Assembly: GCF_003432485.1 (NCBI RefSeq)
Contig: NZ_QVNQ01000009.1
Coordinates: forward strand, 124,001-188,000
Reading direction: 5' to 3'
DNA length: 64,000 nucleotides
From: Actinomadura spongiicola
GTDB lineage: Bacteria; Actinomycetota; Actinomycetes; Streptosporangiales; Streptosporangiaceae
Shown here piece by piece: positions 25,352-33,892 of the stretch. Within the stretch, counting starts at the first letter, position 1; every line of letters starts with the position of its first letter. The notes beneath the pieces are model-generated. The model searched no databases. It had not been told where the DNA came from and worked only from the letters and a program-made list of their open reading frames with translations. The position numbers and the translations under genes are program-made.

Positions 25352-28033
25352 GTGCGCCTCGACCAAGTGCGCCGCCTGAGCGGCCCGAACGTGTACCTGC
25401 CGCGTCCGGTGGCGATCGCGCGGCTCGACCTCCAGGGCCTCACCGGCCACGAGACGACCGACCATCCCGGGTTCGCGGAGCGGCTGGTGGAGGCGCTCCC
25501 GGGCCTGGCGTCGCACCACTGCTCGGCCGGCCGGCCGGGCGGGCTGCTGGACGCGATGGCGCGCGGCACGTACTTCGGGCACGTCACCGAGCACGTGACG
25601 CTGGAGCTGTCCGGGCTGATCGGCCGGGAGGTGTTCTTCGGGCGGACGGTGCGGGCGGGCGGGCCCGCCGAGTACGACGTGGTGCTGGAGTGCCCGCGCG
25701 ACGAGCCGTCCGGCAGCCCCGTGGTGGAGGAGCTGATCGCGCTGGCGCTGCGGCTGGTCGGCGGGGCGCTCGCCGGGTGGGTGCCGGACCCGTCCGGCGA
25801 CCTGGCCCGGATCGGCGCCGTCCACGAGGCGGAGCGGCTCGGGGTGAGCACCTCGGCGCTGGCCCGCGCGGCGCGCCGCCGGGGCGTACCGGTCCGCCGG
25901 GTCGGCGGCCTGAACCTGCTGCGGCTCGGATACGGGCGGTACCGGCGGACGGTGTGGGCGGCGATGACCGACGGCACCTCGGCGATCGGGATGGAGGTCG
26001 CGGGCGACAAGCGCCTCGCGCACCGGGTGCTCGCCGACGCGGGCGTGCCCGTCCCGGAGGGGCGGGTGGCGGCGTCGGCGGCGGAGGCGCTGGAGGCGCT
26101 GCGCGCCATCGGCGGCCCGGTGGTCGTCAAGCCGCTGTCGGGCCACCAGGGCGAGGGCGTCCATGTCGAGTTGTCCACGCCGCCGGAGGTCGTGGCGGCG
26201 TTCGCGGCGGCGGCCGGGGAGGACGGCGAGGTGATCGTCGAGTCCTACATCCCGGGCCGGGACTACCGCGTCCTGGTCGTCGGCGGCCGGGTCGTCGCGG
26301 CGGCGGAGCTGACCGCGGCGTGCGTCACCGGCGACGGGACCGCCACGGTCGCCGAGCTGGTGGAGCGGGTCAACGCCGACCCGGCGCGCGGCGAGGGCCA
26401 CGACCGGCCGCTGACGCGGCTGACGCTCGGCGCGACGGAGCTGGCGGTGCTGGCGCGGCACGGCCACGGCCCGGGGTCGGTCCCGGCGTGCGGGGAGCGG
26501 GTGTGGCTGCGCCGCAACGCGAACCTGTCCACCGGCGGGACCAGCAGGGACGTGACGGGCGAGGTGCACCCGGACGTCGCCGAGCTGTGCGTGCGGGCCG
26601 CCGCGACGGTCGGGATGGACGTGTGCGGCATCGACCTGCGGCTGCCCGACATCGCCGTGCCGCCGCCCGCCGACCGCGGCGCCGCCGGGATCCTGGAGGT
26701 CAACGCGGCTCCGGGCCTGCGGATGCACCTGGCGCCGCACGAGGGCACCGGACGGGACGTCGCGGGCGACATCATCGACCTGATGTACCCGGCGGGCACG
26801 CCGTCGCGGATCCCGGTCGTGTCGGTGACGGGCACCAACGGCAAGACCACGACCGTCCGGATGATCGCGCACATGCTGGAGCTGGCCGGGCGCCGTACCG
26901 GGATGACCAGCACCGAGGGCGTGTACGTGGGGCGGCGGCTGGTGCACGCGTCCGACGCGTCCGGGCCGCGGTCGGCGGAGATGGTGCTGGGCGATCGGTC
27001 GGTGGAGGCGGCGGTGCTGGAGACGGCGCGGGGCGGGATCGTGCGGCGCGGCCTCGGCTACGACCGCGCCGACGTCGCCGTCGTCACCAACATCACCCGC
27101 GACCATCTCGGCGCGGACGGCGCCGACTCCCTGGACGACCTCGTCCACATCAAGGCCCTCGTCGCCGAGGAGATCCGGTCCGGCGGCCACCTCGTCCTCA
27201 ACGCCGAGGACCCGGCGACGGCGGGCCTCGCGGACCGTCCCGGCGTGCGGGCCCGCGCGCCCGTGCTCCGCTACTTCGCGGCGTCGCCCGACGCGCCCGT
27301 GCTCGCGGAGCGTCTGGCGGGCGGCGGCCTCGGCTACTTCGTGGACCGCCATGGCTGGTTGACGGAGGCGTGCGGCGACCGCCGGACCCGGATCCTGCCG
27401 GCCGACGAGGTGGCGGGCTCGTTCGGCGGGCACGCCGCCCACGTGGTCGCGGACGCGCTCGCCGCCTGCGCCGCCGCCCGCGCGCTCGACGTCCCGGTGG
27501 ACGTCCTGGCACGCGCCCTGCGCACGTTCGACCCGCACACGCGCAACCCGGGCCGGGGCTGCGTCTACCAGGTCGGGGACAATCCCGTCCTGGTCGACTA
27601 CGCCCACAACCCGGCGTCGGTCGCGGCGATCGGCGCGTTCGTCGAGCGGCGCTGGGGCGGCCCCGATCGGAAGGGAGAGGGGCGCGGTGGAGGGGTCGCC
27701 GCGGTGACGCTGCCGGGCGACCGGTCCGACGAGCTGGTGATCGAGACGGCGCGGGCCGTGGCCCGGACGTTCGACCGTGTCGTCGTCTACGAGGACGAGG
27801 ACCTGCGCGGCCGCCGCTCCGGCGAGATGACCCGCCTGATCGTGCGGGGGCTGCGGGACGGCCGCGCGGACGTGCGGACGCACCCGGCGGGCGACCTGAA
27901 GGGGGCGCTGACGTCGGCGCTGGACGTCGCCGAGCCGGGCGAGCCCGTCCTGCTCCTGTACGAGAAGCTCCAGCCCGTCGTGGAGCTGCTCGACACGCTC
28001 GGCGCGGAGCCGGGCGGGGACGCGGTCAGGTGA
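25352..28033 (+). CDS. cphA: Cyanophycin synthetase
   Basis: An 893-residue three-part enzyme that builds multi-L-arginyl-poly-L-aspartate from Asp, Arg and ATP without a ribosome. Residues 1-160 are the N-terminal domain starting RRLSGPNVYLPRPVAIARLDL. About 210-470 is the ATP-grasp domain (GGPVVVKPLSGHQGEGVHV, ILEVNAAPGLRMH). About 485-880 is the Mur-ligase-like domain with the P-loop GTNGKTTT near 494-501, TNITRDHLG, and DYAHNPASV. Length fits the family (about 870-900). It starts with GTG 2 bp after cphB. It may store nitrogen during sporulation or starvation (inference). Its end overlaps the convergent pobA by 8 bp. Confidence 0.95.
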   Translation: MRLDQVRRLSGPNVYLPRPVAIARLDLQGLTGHETTDHPGFAERLVEALPGLASHHCSAGRPGGLLDAMARGTYFGHVTEHVTLELSGLIGREVFFGRTVRAGGPAEYDVVLECPRDEPSGSPVVEELIALALRLVGGALAGWVPDPSGDLARIGAVHEAERLGVSTSALARAARRRGVPVRRVGGLNLLRLGYGRYRRTVWAAMTDGTSAIGMEVAGDKRLAHRVLADAGVPVPEGRVAASAAEALEALRAIGGPVVVKPLSGHQGEGVHVELSTPPEVVAAFAAAAGEDGEVIVESYIPGRDYRVLVVGGRVVAAAELTAACVTGDGTATVAELVERVNADPARGEGHDRPLTRLTLGATELAVLARHGHGPGSVPACGERVWLRRNANLSTGGTSRDVTGEVHPDVAELCVRAAATVGMDVCGIDLRLPDIAVPPPADRGAAGILEVNAAPGLRMHLAPHEGTGRDVAGDIIDLMYPAGTPSRIPVVSVTGTNGKTTTVRMIAHMLELAGRRTGMTSTEGVYVGRRLVHASDASGPRSAEMVLGDRSVEAAVLETARGGIVRRGLGYDRADVAVVTNITRDHLGADGADSLDDLVHIKALVAEEIRSGGHLVLNAEDPATAGLADRPGVRARAPVLRYFAASPDAPVLAERLAGGGLGYFVDRHGWLTEACGDRRTRILPADEVAGSFGGHAAHVVADALAACAAARALDVPVDVLARALRTFDPHTRNPGRGCVYQVGDNPVLVDYAHNPASVAAIGAFVERRWGGPDRKGEGRGGGVAAVTLPGDRSDELVIETARAVARTFDRVVVYEDEDLRGRRSGEMTRLIVRGLRDGRADVRTHPAGDLKGALTSALDVAEPGEPVLLLYEKLQPVVELLDTLGAEPGGDAVR

Positions 28034-29183
28034 GCGGCAGGCCGACGTAGTTCTCGGCGAGCGAGGTCGCGGCGGCCTTCGACGTGGCCACATACTCCAG
28101 GTTGGAGCGCTGGAGCCGCCGCTCGAACGCGGTCGCGGCCGGGTCGACGTGCAGCAGCGTCGTCATCCAGTAGGAGAAGTGCTCGGCCCGCCAGACGCGC
28201 CGCAGGCACGCGTCGGAGTAGCCGTCCAGCAGCGTCTCCGACCCGGTGGCGTACCGCTCGGTGAGCGCCCGCGCGAGGATCGTCACGTCGGACACGGCGA
28301 GGTTGAGGCCCTTCGCCCCGGTCGGCGGGACGATGTGGGCCGCGTCCCCGGCGAGGAACAGCCGGTCGTGCCGCATCGGCTCGGCCACGAAGCTGCGCAT
28401 CGGCGTGATCGACCTGTCGGTGATGGGGCCCTCGCGGAGGGTCCATCCGTCGTCGGTCGTGAACCGCGCGGCCAGCTCGTCCCAGATGCGGGCGTCGGAC
28501 CAGGCTGCGATGTCCTCGTCCGGTGACACCTGCAGGTACAGGCGGCTGACCGTGGGCGAGCGGAGGCTGTGCAGCGCGAACCCGCGGTCATGGTGGGCGT
28601 AGATCAGTTCGTCGGTGGACGGTGGCACGTCGGCGAGGATCCCCAGCCACGCGAACGGGTACTCGCGGGAGTACGTCCGCAGGCCCGGCACGGCCGTGCG
28701 GCCGACGCCGTGGAACCCGTCGCAGCCCGCGATGTAGTCGCAGTCCAGGGTGCGGGTCTCGCCGCCGCTGCGGAACGTCACGCTCGGCGCGGACGCGTCC
28801 AGGTCGACGACCTCCGCCTCGAACCGCACGTCGCCGCCGTCCGCCAGGCGCCGGGCGACGAGATCCTTGACGATCTCGGTCTGCGCGTAGACGGTCACCG
28901 CCCGGCCGGTCAGATCGGTCATCGGGATCCGGTGCCCGGCGCCGCCGAACCGCAGCTCCAGACCGTGGTGGACGAGGCCCTCCCGGTCGAGCCGGTCCCC
29001 GACGCCGCTGTCGCGCAGGACGTCGGTCGTGCCCTGCTCCAGCATCCCGGCCCGCTGCCGATGCTCCACGTAGTCGCGGTCCCGGCTCTCCAGCACGACC
29101 GAGTCGACGCCCTGGAGGTGAAGCAGATGGGACAGCAGCAGCCCCGCGGGCCCGCCGCCGATGATCGCGACCTGTGTGCGCAT
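28026..29183 (-). CDS. pobA: 4-hydroxybenzoate 3-monooxygenase
   Basis: A 385-residue flavoprotein hydroxylase that converts 4-hydroxybenzoate to protocatechuate with O2 and NAD(P)H. The FAD site VAIIGGGPAGLLLSHLL begins the protein. The family's YVEHRQRAGMLEQGT, the DG motif in YIAGCDGFHGVGR, and FLAGDAAHIVPPTGAKGLNLA follow. The ATG at 29183 has GGCGAGGAGG before it. It is last in the pca operon, 20 bp after the iclR-type gene, and feeds PcaHG directly. Confidence 0.94.
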   Translation of the reverse strand: MRTQVAIIGGGPAGLLLSHLLHLQGVDSVVLESRDRDYVEHRQRAGMLEQGTTDVLRDSGVGDRLDREGLVHHGLELRFGGAGHRIPMTDLTGRAVTVYAQTEIVKDLVARRLADGGDVRFEAEVVDLDASAPSVTFRSGGETRTLDCDYIAGCDGFHGVGRTAVPGLRTYSREYPFAWLGILADVPPSTDELIYAHHDRGFALHSLRSPTVSRLYLQVSPDEDIAAWSDARIWDELAARFTTDDGWTLREGPITDRSITPMRSFVAEPMRHDRLFLAGDAAHIVPPTGAKGLNLAVSDVTILARALTERYATGSETLLDGYSDACLRRVWRAEHFSYWMTTLLHVDPAATAFERRLQRSNLEYVATSKAAATSLAENYVGLPLT

Positions 29184-29203
29184 CGATCCTCCTCGCCGCC
29201 GGT

Positions 29204-29998
29204 TCATCCGGCGCCGCTCGTGTCGAAGTTCGTGTCGGGACGGCCGCGCCAGTGCGCCGCCACGTCGCGGGACAGGGCGCGCACGGCCGTCGTCAGCGGC
29301 GGCAGCAGCCGCCGCAGGTCGGCGCCCCGGGTGCCGGAGACCAGCGACATCGCCGCGACCACCTCCCCGGACCCGTCCCGGACCGGGGCGCCGACGGACG
29401 AGGCGCCCAGCGTCATCTCGTCGCGGGTCAGCGCGTAGCCGGAGCGGCGGACCTGTTCGAGGGAGCGGCGCAGGTCGTCCGCGTCGGTGATGGACCGCGA
29501 CGCGTACCGTGCCAGCTCCCCGGCCAGGACCTTCTCACGGACGTCCGGCGGCGCGTGCGCCAGCAGCACCTTGCCCAGGCCGGTGGTGTGCAGCGGCAGC
29601 GTCTGCCCGACCTGCGTCACGACCGGCACCGAGCGGGTGCCGCGGAGCCGCTCCACGATCAGCACCCGGTCGTCGCGCAGGACGCCGAGCTGCACGTTGT
29701 CGTGCGTGGCCTCGTACAGGTCCTCCATGTGGGGCAGCGCCAGCTCGCGCAGCCCCATCACGGCCGGGGCCTGGCTGCCGATCCGCCACAGCCGGGTGCC
29801 GATGCGGTACGTGCCGTCCGGGACCCGCTCCAGGAACCCGCCCTCGGTCAGCTCGCCGACAAGGCGGTGACCGGTGGCCAGCGGCAGTCCGGCGCGGCGG
29901 CAGATCTCGCTCAGGTTCGGCCGGACACCGCCCTGCGCGAACGCGTTCAGGATCGCCATCACCTTGCCCGCGACGCTGACCGGCCGCTCGCCCCCCAC
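29204..29998 (-). CDS. IclR-family transcriptional regulator (PcaR/PobR-like)
   Basis: A 264-residue regulator. The N-terminal winged helix (VAGKVMAILNAFA, LSEICRRAGLPLATGHRLVGELTEGGFL) is followed by the IclR effector domain (ERLRGTRSVPVVTQVGQTLPLHTTGLGKVLLA, then GVGAPVRD-like ASSVGAPVRDGSGEVVAAMSLVSG). It starts with GTG. It lies inside the catabolic operon, 22 bp after pcaC and 20 bp before pobA, so it very likely controls this operon in response to protocatechuate, 4-hydroxybenzoate or 3-oxoadipate. The palindrome at 33845-33859 is a candidate target. Confidence 0.9.
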   Translation of the reverse strand: MGGERPVSVAGKVMAILNAFAQGGVRPNLSEICRRAGLPLATGHRLVGELTEGGFLERVPDGTYRIGTRLWRIGSQAPAVMGLRELALPHMEDLYEATHDNVQLGVLRDDRVLIVERLRGTRSVPVVTQVGQTLPLHTTGLGKVLLAHAPPDVREKVLAGELARYASRSITDADDLRRSLEQVRRSGYALTRDEMTLGASSVGAPVRDGSGEVVAAMSLVSGTRGADLRRLLPPLTTAVRALSRDVAAHWRGRPDTNFDTSGAG

Positions 29999-30020
29999 GT
30001 GTCACCACCCGCCCGTGACG

Positions 30021-30425
30021 TCACTCCTGTTCGTTGAGTACCCGTTGGGCGACGGCGAACGCCGAGTTCGCCGCGGGCACCCCGCAGTAGATCGCCGACT
30101 GGAGGAGCACCTCCTTGATCTCGTCGGCGGTCAGCCCGTTGCGGAGCGCGGCCCGCACGTGCATCGCCAGCTCCTCCAGGTGACCGCCGGCGACCATGGC
30201 GGTGAGCGTGATGCAGCTGCGGGTCCTGCGGTCCAAGCCGGGACGGCTCCAGATCTCCCCCCACGCGTACCGGGTGATCAAGTCCTGGAAGTCGGTGGTG
30301 AAGTCGTCCTTGCGGGCCTCCGCGCGGTCGACGTGGGCGTCGCCGAGGACCTGGCGGCGCGTCGTCATGCCCTGCCCGTGCCGGTCTGCCTCGTGCAGGC
30401 GCCCGTCGGTGCTGCGGTCGGTCAT
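30021..30425 (-). CDS. pcaC: 4-carboxymuconolactone decarboxylase
   Basis: A 134-residue protein of the CMD/AhpD-like fold that decarboxylates 4-carboxymuconolactone to 3-oxoadipate enol-lactone. The family core is clear: RRQVLGDAHVDRAEA, TDFQDLITRYAWGEIWSRPGLDRRTRSCITLTAM, LRNGLTADEIKEVLLQSAIYCGVPAANSAF. The N-terminal 18 residues are extra and polar. ATG at 30425 has CTGGAGGAG upstream and overlaps the pcaD stop (ATGA). In many actinomycetes this domain is fused to PcaD as PcaL; here it is separate. Confidence 0.94.
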   Translation of the reverse strand: MTDRSTDGRLHEADRHGQGMTTRRQVLGDAHVDRAEARKDDFTTDFQDLITRYAWGEIWSRPGLDRRTRSCITLTAMVAGGHLEELAMHVRAALRNGLTADEIKEVLLQSAIYCGVPAANSAFAVAQRVLNEQE

Positions 30426-31198
30426 CGGTCGGCTCTCCTCCAGGTGCGGTCCAGATGCGCGATGATCGCGTCGGTGACGGGGCCGGGCCGTTCGGCGTTC
30501 GCGAGGTGCCCGGCGCCCTCGACGACCGTGAGACGGGCGTCGGGGATGCCCGCCGCCAGCCGGTCGGCGTGGCCGTCCGCGGGCGTCGGCATGTCCAGTT
30601 CCCCGGCGATCACCAAGGTGGGGGCGGTGATCTCGCCGAGCCGGGCGGTGACGTCGAACCGGGCCAGGGCGTCGCAGCAGGCCGCGTAGCCCTCGGGGTC
30701 GGTCGCGCGGAGCATCGCCACGTACGGGTCCGCGCCGGTGAAGGACGGCGTGAACCAGCGTCCGGCGGCCGTGTCGGCCACCGGGCCGACGCCCTCGCGG
30801 CGGACGAGCGCCGCCCGGTCCCGCCAGGGCCCCGGGTCGCCGAAGCGCGGGGACGTGCAGCACAGCACGAGGCCGGCGACACGGTCGGGGGCGCGCAGCG
30901 CGAGCGCGGCGCCGATCGCCCCGCCGAGCGACACGCCCGCGTACGCGACCCGGTCGACGCCGAGGTCGTCGAGCAGGCCGGCGATCCCGTCGGCGAGGTC
31001 CTCGACGGTGAACGGCCCGTCCGGCGGCGGCTCCAGCCCGTGGCCGGGCAGGTCGTAGCGCAGGACGCGCCAGGACCGGGTCAGCGCGGGCAGCTGCGGC
31101 GCCCACAGGTCCATGGTCGTGCCGAGGGACGGGCCGAGCACGACGACGGGCGCGTCGGCCGGGCCGTCCAGGCGGTGACGCGGTGGACGGGCGGTCAT
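30422..31198 (-). CDS. pcaD: 3-oxoadipate enol-lactonase
   Basis: A 258-residue alpha/beta hydrolase that opens 3-oxoadipate enol-lactone. The nucleophile elbow GVSLGG, the acid in VIAGELDMPTP and the histidine in VEGAGHLANAERP form the catalytic triad, and GPSLGTTMDLWAPQ supplies the oxyanion region. The ATG at 31198 overlaps the pcaB stop by 4 bp; the frame extends further upstream but inside pcaB. It ends in ATGA overlap with pcaC, consistent with a PcaL that has been split or never fused. Confidence 0.92.
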   Translation of the reverse strand: MTARPPRHRLDGPADAPVVVLGPSLGTTMDLWAPQLPALTRSWRVLRYDLPGHGLEPPPDGPFTVEDLADGIAGLLDDLGVDRVAYAGVSLGGAIGAALALRAPDRVAGLVLCCTSPRFGDPGPWRDRAALVRREGVGPVADTAAGRWFTPSFTGADPYVAMLRATDPEGYAACCDALARFDVTARLGEITAPTLVIAGELDMPTPADGHADRLAAGIPDARLTVVEGAGHLANAERPGPVTDAIIAHLDRTWRRADR

Positions 31199-32355
31199 GC
31201 GCGGCTCCCACGGTAGGCGGCCAGGGCCCGGTCGACGAGCGCGGCGGCGGCGCCGACGCCCGGGTCGTCCCCGAGGACGCTCAGCAGGTCGTCGAGGTCG
31301 GCGCGCATCGGCTCCGGGAACACCTCCAGGCCCTCCAGCAGTTCCACGGCGGTCTCGGCGGCGCCGCCGGTGAGGCGCAGGCACTCGCGCAGCGGCTGCC
31401 ACTCGGCGTGCCACTCCCCCGCGGGCCGCTCGTGCGGCGCGGCCTGCGCGGCGAGGATCACCTGTACCTGTGCCGGGACCTGGAGCGCCGCGGCGCGGAT
31501 CACGGTGGACAGCGCCGGGTTGCGCTTGTGCGGCATCGACGACGACCCGCCCTTGCCGGGACCGGCGGCCTCGGCGACCTCGGCGAGCTCGCTCTGCGAC
31601 AGCAGCCACACATCGGTGGCGATCTTCCCGAGCGCGCCGGTGACCAGCGCCAGCGCAGCCGCGAGGTCGGCGACCGGCGTGCGGCGCGTGTGCCACGGCA
31701 GGACGGGACACGCCAGCCCCGTCTCCTCCGCGTACGCGGCGACCAGGTCGAGGGCCCGGTCGCCGTAGGCGTCCAAGGTCCCGGCGGGGCCGCCGAGCTG
31801 GACGGGCAGCGGCACGGCGGCGAGCCGGGCGCGGGCGTCCAGGCAGCCCGTCAGCCAGTTCGCGACCTTCGCGCCGAACGTCGTCGGCAGCGCGTGCATG
31901 CCGAGCGTGCGGGCGGGCATCGGCGTGTCGCGGTACCGCGTCGCGAGCCCGGCCAGCGCGTCCAGTGCCCGGTCGAGCCGGGCGAGGACGACGCGCCTGG
32001 TCCGGGCCGCGACGAGCATGGCGCCGGTGTCGACGATGTCCTGGCTGGTGGCGCCGCGGTGGACGTGGCCGCCCGCGGGACCGGCCAGCCGCCGCAGGTC
32101 GGCGACCAGCGGCACGACGGGGTTGCCCGCGTCGCGGGCGCGGCGGGCCAAGTCGACCAGGTCGAACCGGTCGGCGACGGCGGCGGCGGCGATCGCCTCC
32201 GCCGCGTCGGCGGGCACGATCCCGAGCCGGGCCTGCGCGCGGGCGAGGGCCACCTCGGCGTCCAGCATGGCCGCCAGGTAGGCGAGGTCACCGGTGGCGG
32301 CCTCCGCCTCCGTTCCCGCGCGGACGGGCGACAGCAGGCCCGCGTCCGGCGACAC
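31195..32355 (-). CDS. pcaB: 3-carboxy-cis,cis-muconate cycloisomerase
   Basis: A 386-residue member of the fumarase/adenylosuccinate lyase superfamily that converts 3-carboxymuconate to 4-carboxymuconolactone. It has HRGATSQDIVDTG, the signature loop GKGGSSSMPHKRNPALS with the catalytic serine, and PTTFGAKVANWL. Homology begins at about DAGLLSPV, so the GTG at 32355 was chosen. A TTG at 32442 overlapping the pcaG stop is an alternative that would add 29 low-complexity residues. It is coupled to pcaD by a 4-bp overlap. Confidence 0.92.
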   Translation of the reverse strand: MSPDAGLLSPVRAGTEAEAATGDLAYLAAMLDAEVALARAQARLGIVPADAAEAIAAAAVADRFDLVDLARRARDAGNPVVPLVADLRRLAGPAGGHVHRGATSQDIVDTGAMLVAARTRRVVLARLDRALDALAGLATRYRDTPMPARTLGMHALPTTFGAKVANWLTGCLDARARLAAVPLPVQLGGPAGTLDAYGDRALDLVAAYAEETGLACPVLPWHTRRTPVADLAAALALVTGALGKIATDVWLLSQSELAEVAEAAGPGKGGSSSMPHKRNPALSTVIRAAALQVPAQVQVILAAQAAPHERPAGEWHAEWQPLRECLRLTGGAAETAVELLEGLEVFPEPMRADLDDLLSVLGDDPGVGAAAALVDRALAAYRGSRA

Positions 32356-32431
32356 CGCGGCGCGGTCCCGCCCGCGCTCGGCGCGTTGCCGGTCAGGGTG
32401 GCCGGGCCGGTCGGGCCGGTCGGCGTGGGCG

Positions 32432-32968
32432 TCAGAAGCCAAGGAAGACCGTCTCCCGCTCCCCCTGGAGGTGGACGTCGAACCGGTACCGCCGCTCCCC
32501 CTCACGCTCGGCGATCAGGGTCGCGCGCCGCTCGTCGGGGACGGCGCCGAGCAGCGGGTCGTGCGCGTGCGCCGCCGCGTCCTCGGGGAAGTACAGCCGG
32601 GTGAACACGGGCTTGAGCAGGCCCCGCGCGAACACCAGCACGGCGATGTAGGGGGCGGCGTCGCCGACCGCGCCGGGCTTGACGGTGCCGAACCAGAAGC
32701 CGCCGTCGGAGTCGGTGGCGCACCGTCCGAAGCCGGAGAAGTCGTGCCCGGCCCGGACGAGGCCGCCGAGGCTCCGCGGGACGCGGCCGTTCTCGTCGGC
32801 CTGCCAGATCTCCAGCAGCGCGTCGGGGACGGGCTCGCCCGCGCCGTCCAGGACGCGGCCGCGCACCCGGATCGCGTCCGGGCGCCAGCCGGGCACGACC
32901 TCCGGCCCGGCCTCGTAGGGCAGCGCGTAGCCGAAGAACGGGCCGACGGTCTGCGACGGGGTGGTCAT
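32432..32968 (-). CDS. pcaG: Protocatechuate 3,4-dioxygenase alpha subunit
   Basis: A 178-residue intradiol dioxygenase alpha chain. It begins TPSQTVGPFFGYALPY, the typical alpha-subunit start, and continues RVLDGAGEPVPDALLEIWQADENGR and GFWFGTVKPGAVG. It lacks the full set of iron ligands, as expected, since the beta chain holds the iron. Its ATG overlaps the pcaH stop (ATGA), giving coupled 1:1 synthesis. Confidence 0.94.
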   Translation of the reverse strand: MTTPSQTVGPFFGYALPYEAGPEVVPGWRPDAIRVRGRVLDGAGEPVPDALLEIWQADENGRVPRSLGGLVRAGHDFSGFGRCATDSDGGFWFGTVKPGAVGDAAPYIAVLVFARGLLKPVFTRLYFPEDAAAHAHDPLLGAVPDERRATLIAEREGERRYRFDVHLQGERETVFLGF

Positions 32969-33633
32969 CAGGCCTCCATCGGGGTGTCGCCGAGGACGAT
33001 GTCCCACGCGTAGCCGAGCGCCCACTCCGGCCGGGTCAGGTCCATGTCGAAACGGGCGATCAGCTTCTCGCGGTCCCGCTGGTCGGGGATCGACTGGAAG
33101 ATCGGGTCATAGGCGAACAGCGGATCGCCGGGGAAGTACATCTGCGTGACGAGACGCTGCGTGAACGCCGTCCCGAAGATCGAGAAGTGGATGTGCGCGG
33201 GCCGCCAGGCGTTGTGGTGGTTGCCCCACGGGTACGCGCCGGGCTTGATCGTGATGAACCGGAACCGGCCCTCGTCGTCGGTGAGGCAGCGTCCCGCGCC
33301 GGTGAAGTTCGGGTCGAGCGGCGCCGGGTGGACGTCGCCGAGATGGGCGTAGCGGCCCGACGCGTTCGCCTGCCACACCTCCACCAGCGTGTTCCGCACC
33401 GGACGGCCGGCGCCGTCCAGGACGCGACCGGTCACGGTGATCCGCTCGCCGAGCGGCTCACCGGCGTGCTGGGTGGTGAGGTCGAAGTCCCGGGTGCCGA
33501 GTTCCTGGTGGCCGAAGACCGGCGCGGTCGCCTCGATGCTGTCCGGGCCGAGTTTCGGCATGATCAGCTCCTGCGCCGGGGCGCGGAGCACGGTGCTCTT
33601 GTAGGCCGGGTACAGGTACGGAGGGTGCGTCAT
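32968..33633 (-). CDS. pcaH: Protocatechuate 3,4-dioxygenase beta subunit
   Basis: A 221-residue intradiol dioxygenase chain that binds non-haem Fe(III) and cleaves protocatechuate to 3-carboxy-cis,cis-muconate. The iron ligands are visible as the tyrosines in GRYAHLGD and GAYPWGNHHNAWR and the two histidines in RPAHIHFS. VLDGAGRPVRNTLVEVWQANASGRY is the family core. The ATG lies within an ATGA overlap with a short upstream frame. It opens the recognisable pca genes of the operon. Confidence 0.95.
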   Translation of the reverse strand: MTHPPYLYPAYKSTVLRAPAQELIMPKLGPDSIEATAPVFGHQELGTRDFDLTTQHAGEPLGERITVTGRVLDGAGRPVRNTLVEVWQANASGRYAHLGDVHPAPLDPNFTGAGRCLTDDEGRFRFITIKPGAYPWGNHHNAWRPAHIHFSIFGTAFTQRLVTQMYFPGDPLFAYDPIFQSIPDQRDREKLIARFDMDLTRPEWALGYAWDIVLGDTPMEA

Positions 33634-33749
33634 GCGTTCGTCCCCTCCGCCGGGCGGCCGGCCACCCGCGTGCGGGCCCGGCCGGCGCGTCCTGCGCCGG
33701 TGGGCGTCGGCGCGCGCTCGTCGCCCGTCGGCGCCACGAGCTTGTCCAT
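33630..33749 (-). CDS. Possible 39-residue leader/small protein coupled to pcaH
   Basis: A short frame starting at ATG 33749 (MDKLVAPTGDERAPTPTGAG...) ends with a TGA that overlaps the pcaH ATG, exactly as the other genes of this operon overlap. The sequence GAGGGGG lies about 9 bp before its start. The peptide is Arg/Ala/Gly/Pro-rich with no membrane segment or known motif. It may be a translated leader that couples ribosomes into pcaH, or chance coding. A second ATG three codons upstream (33758) is possible. Confidence 0.4.
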   Translation of the reverse strand: MDKLVAPTGDERAPTPTGAGRAGRARTRVAGRPAEGTNA

Positions 33750-33844
33750 GTTTCCCATTCCCCCTCGTGCGGGCGGCTCCGGCCGTCGTGCGGGAGCCGC
33801 TGGCACCAGCCTGACAGGCGGCGCGGCGAGCGCCGCACGCGGGT

Positions 33845-33859
33845 TTCCGCTCAGTGGAA
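33845..33859. promoter_or_regulatory. Palindrome upstream of the pca-pob operon (candidate IclR-type operator)
   Basis: TTCCGCTCAGTGGAA is a 15-bp near-perfect inverted repeat (TTCCRCT-S-AGYGGAA), flanked by GGG on one side and CCC on the other. It lies about 95 bp upstream of the first candidate start of the operon. IclR-family regulators bind palindromes of about this length and the operon encodes one, so it is a good candidate operator. Confidence 0.6.
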
Positions 33860-33892
33860 GACCCGCCCGGGGGCGTGCGGGGCGTGCCCGGA

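Noticed and set aside
28026-28033. Overlap of cphA and pobA ends as a possible frameshift
   Set aside because: Both genes have complete, family-like C-termini; an 8-bp convergent overlap is normal here.
33639-33749. The small frame before pcaH as an N-terminal extension of PcaH
   Set aside because: It is in a different frame and ends in a stop at the pcaH start; PcaH starts normally at its own ATG.
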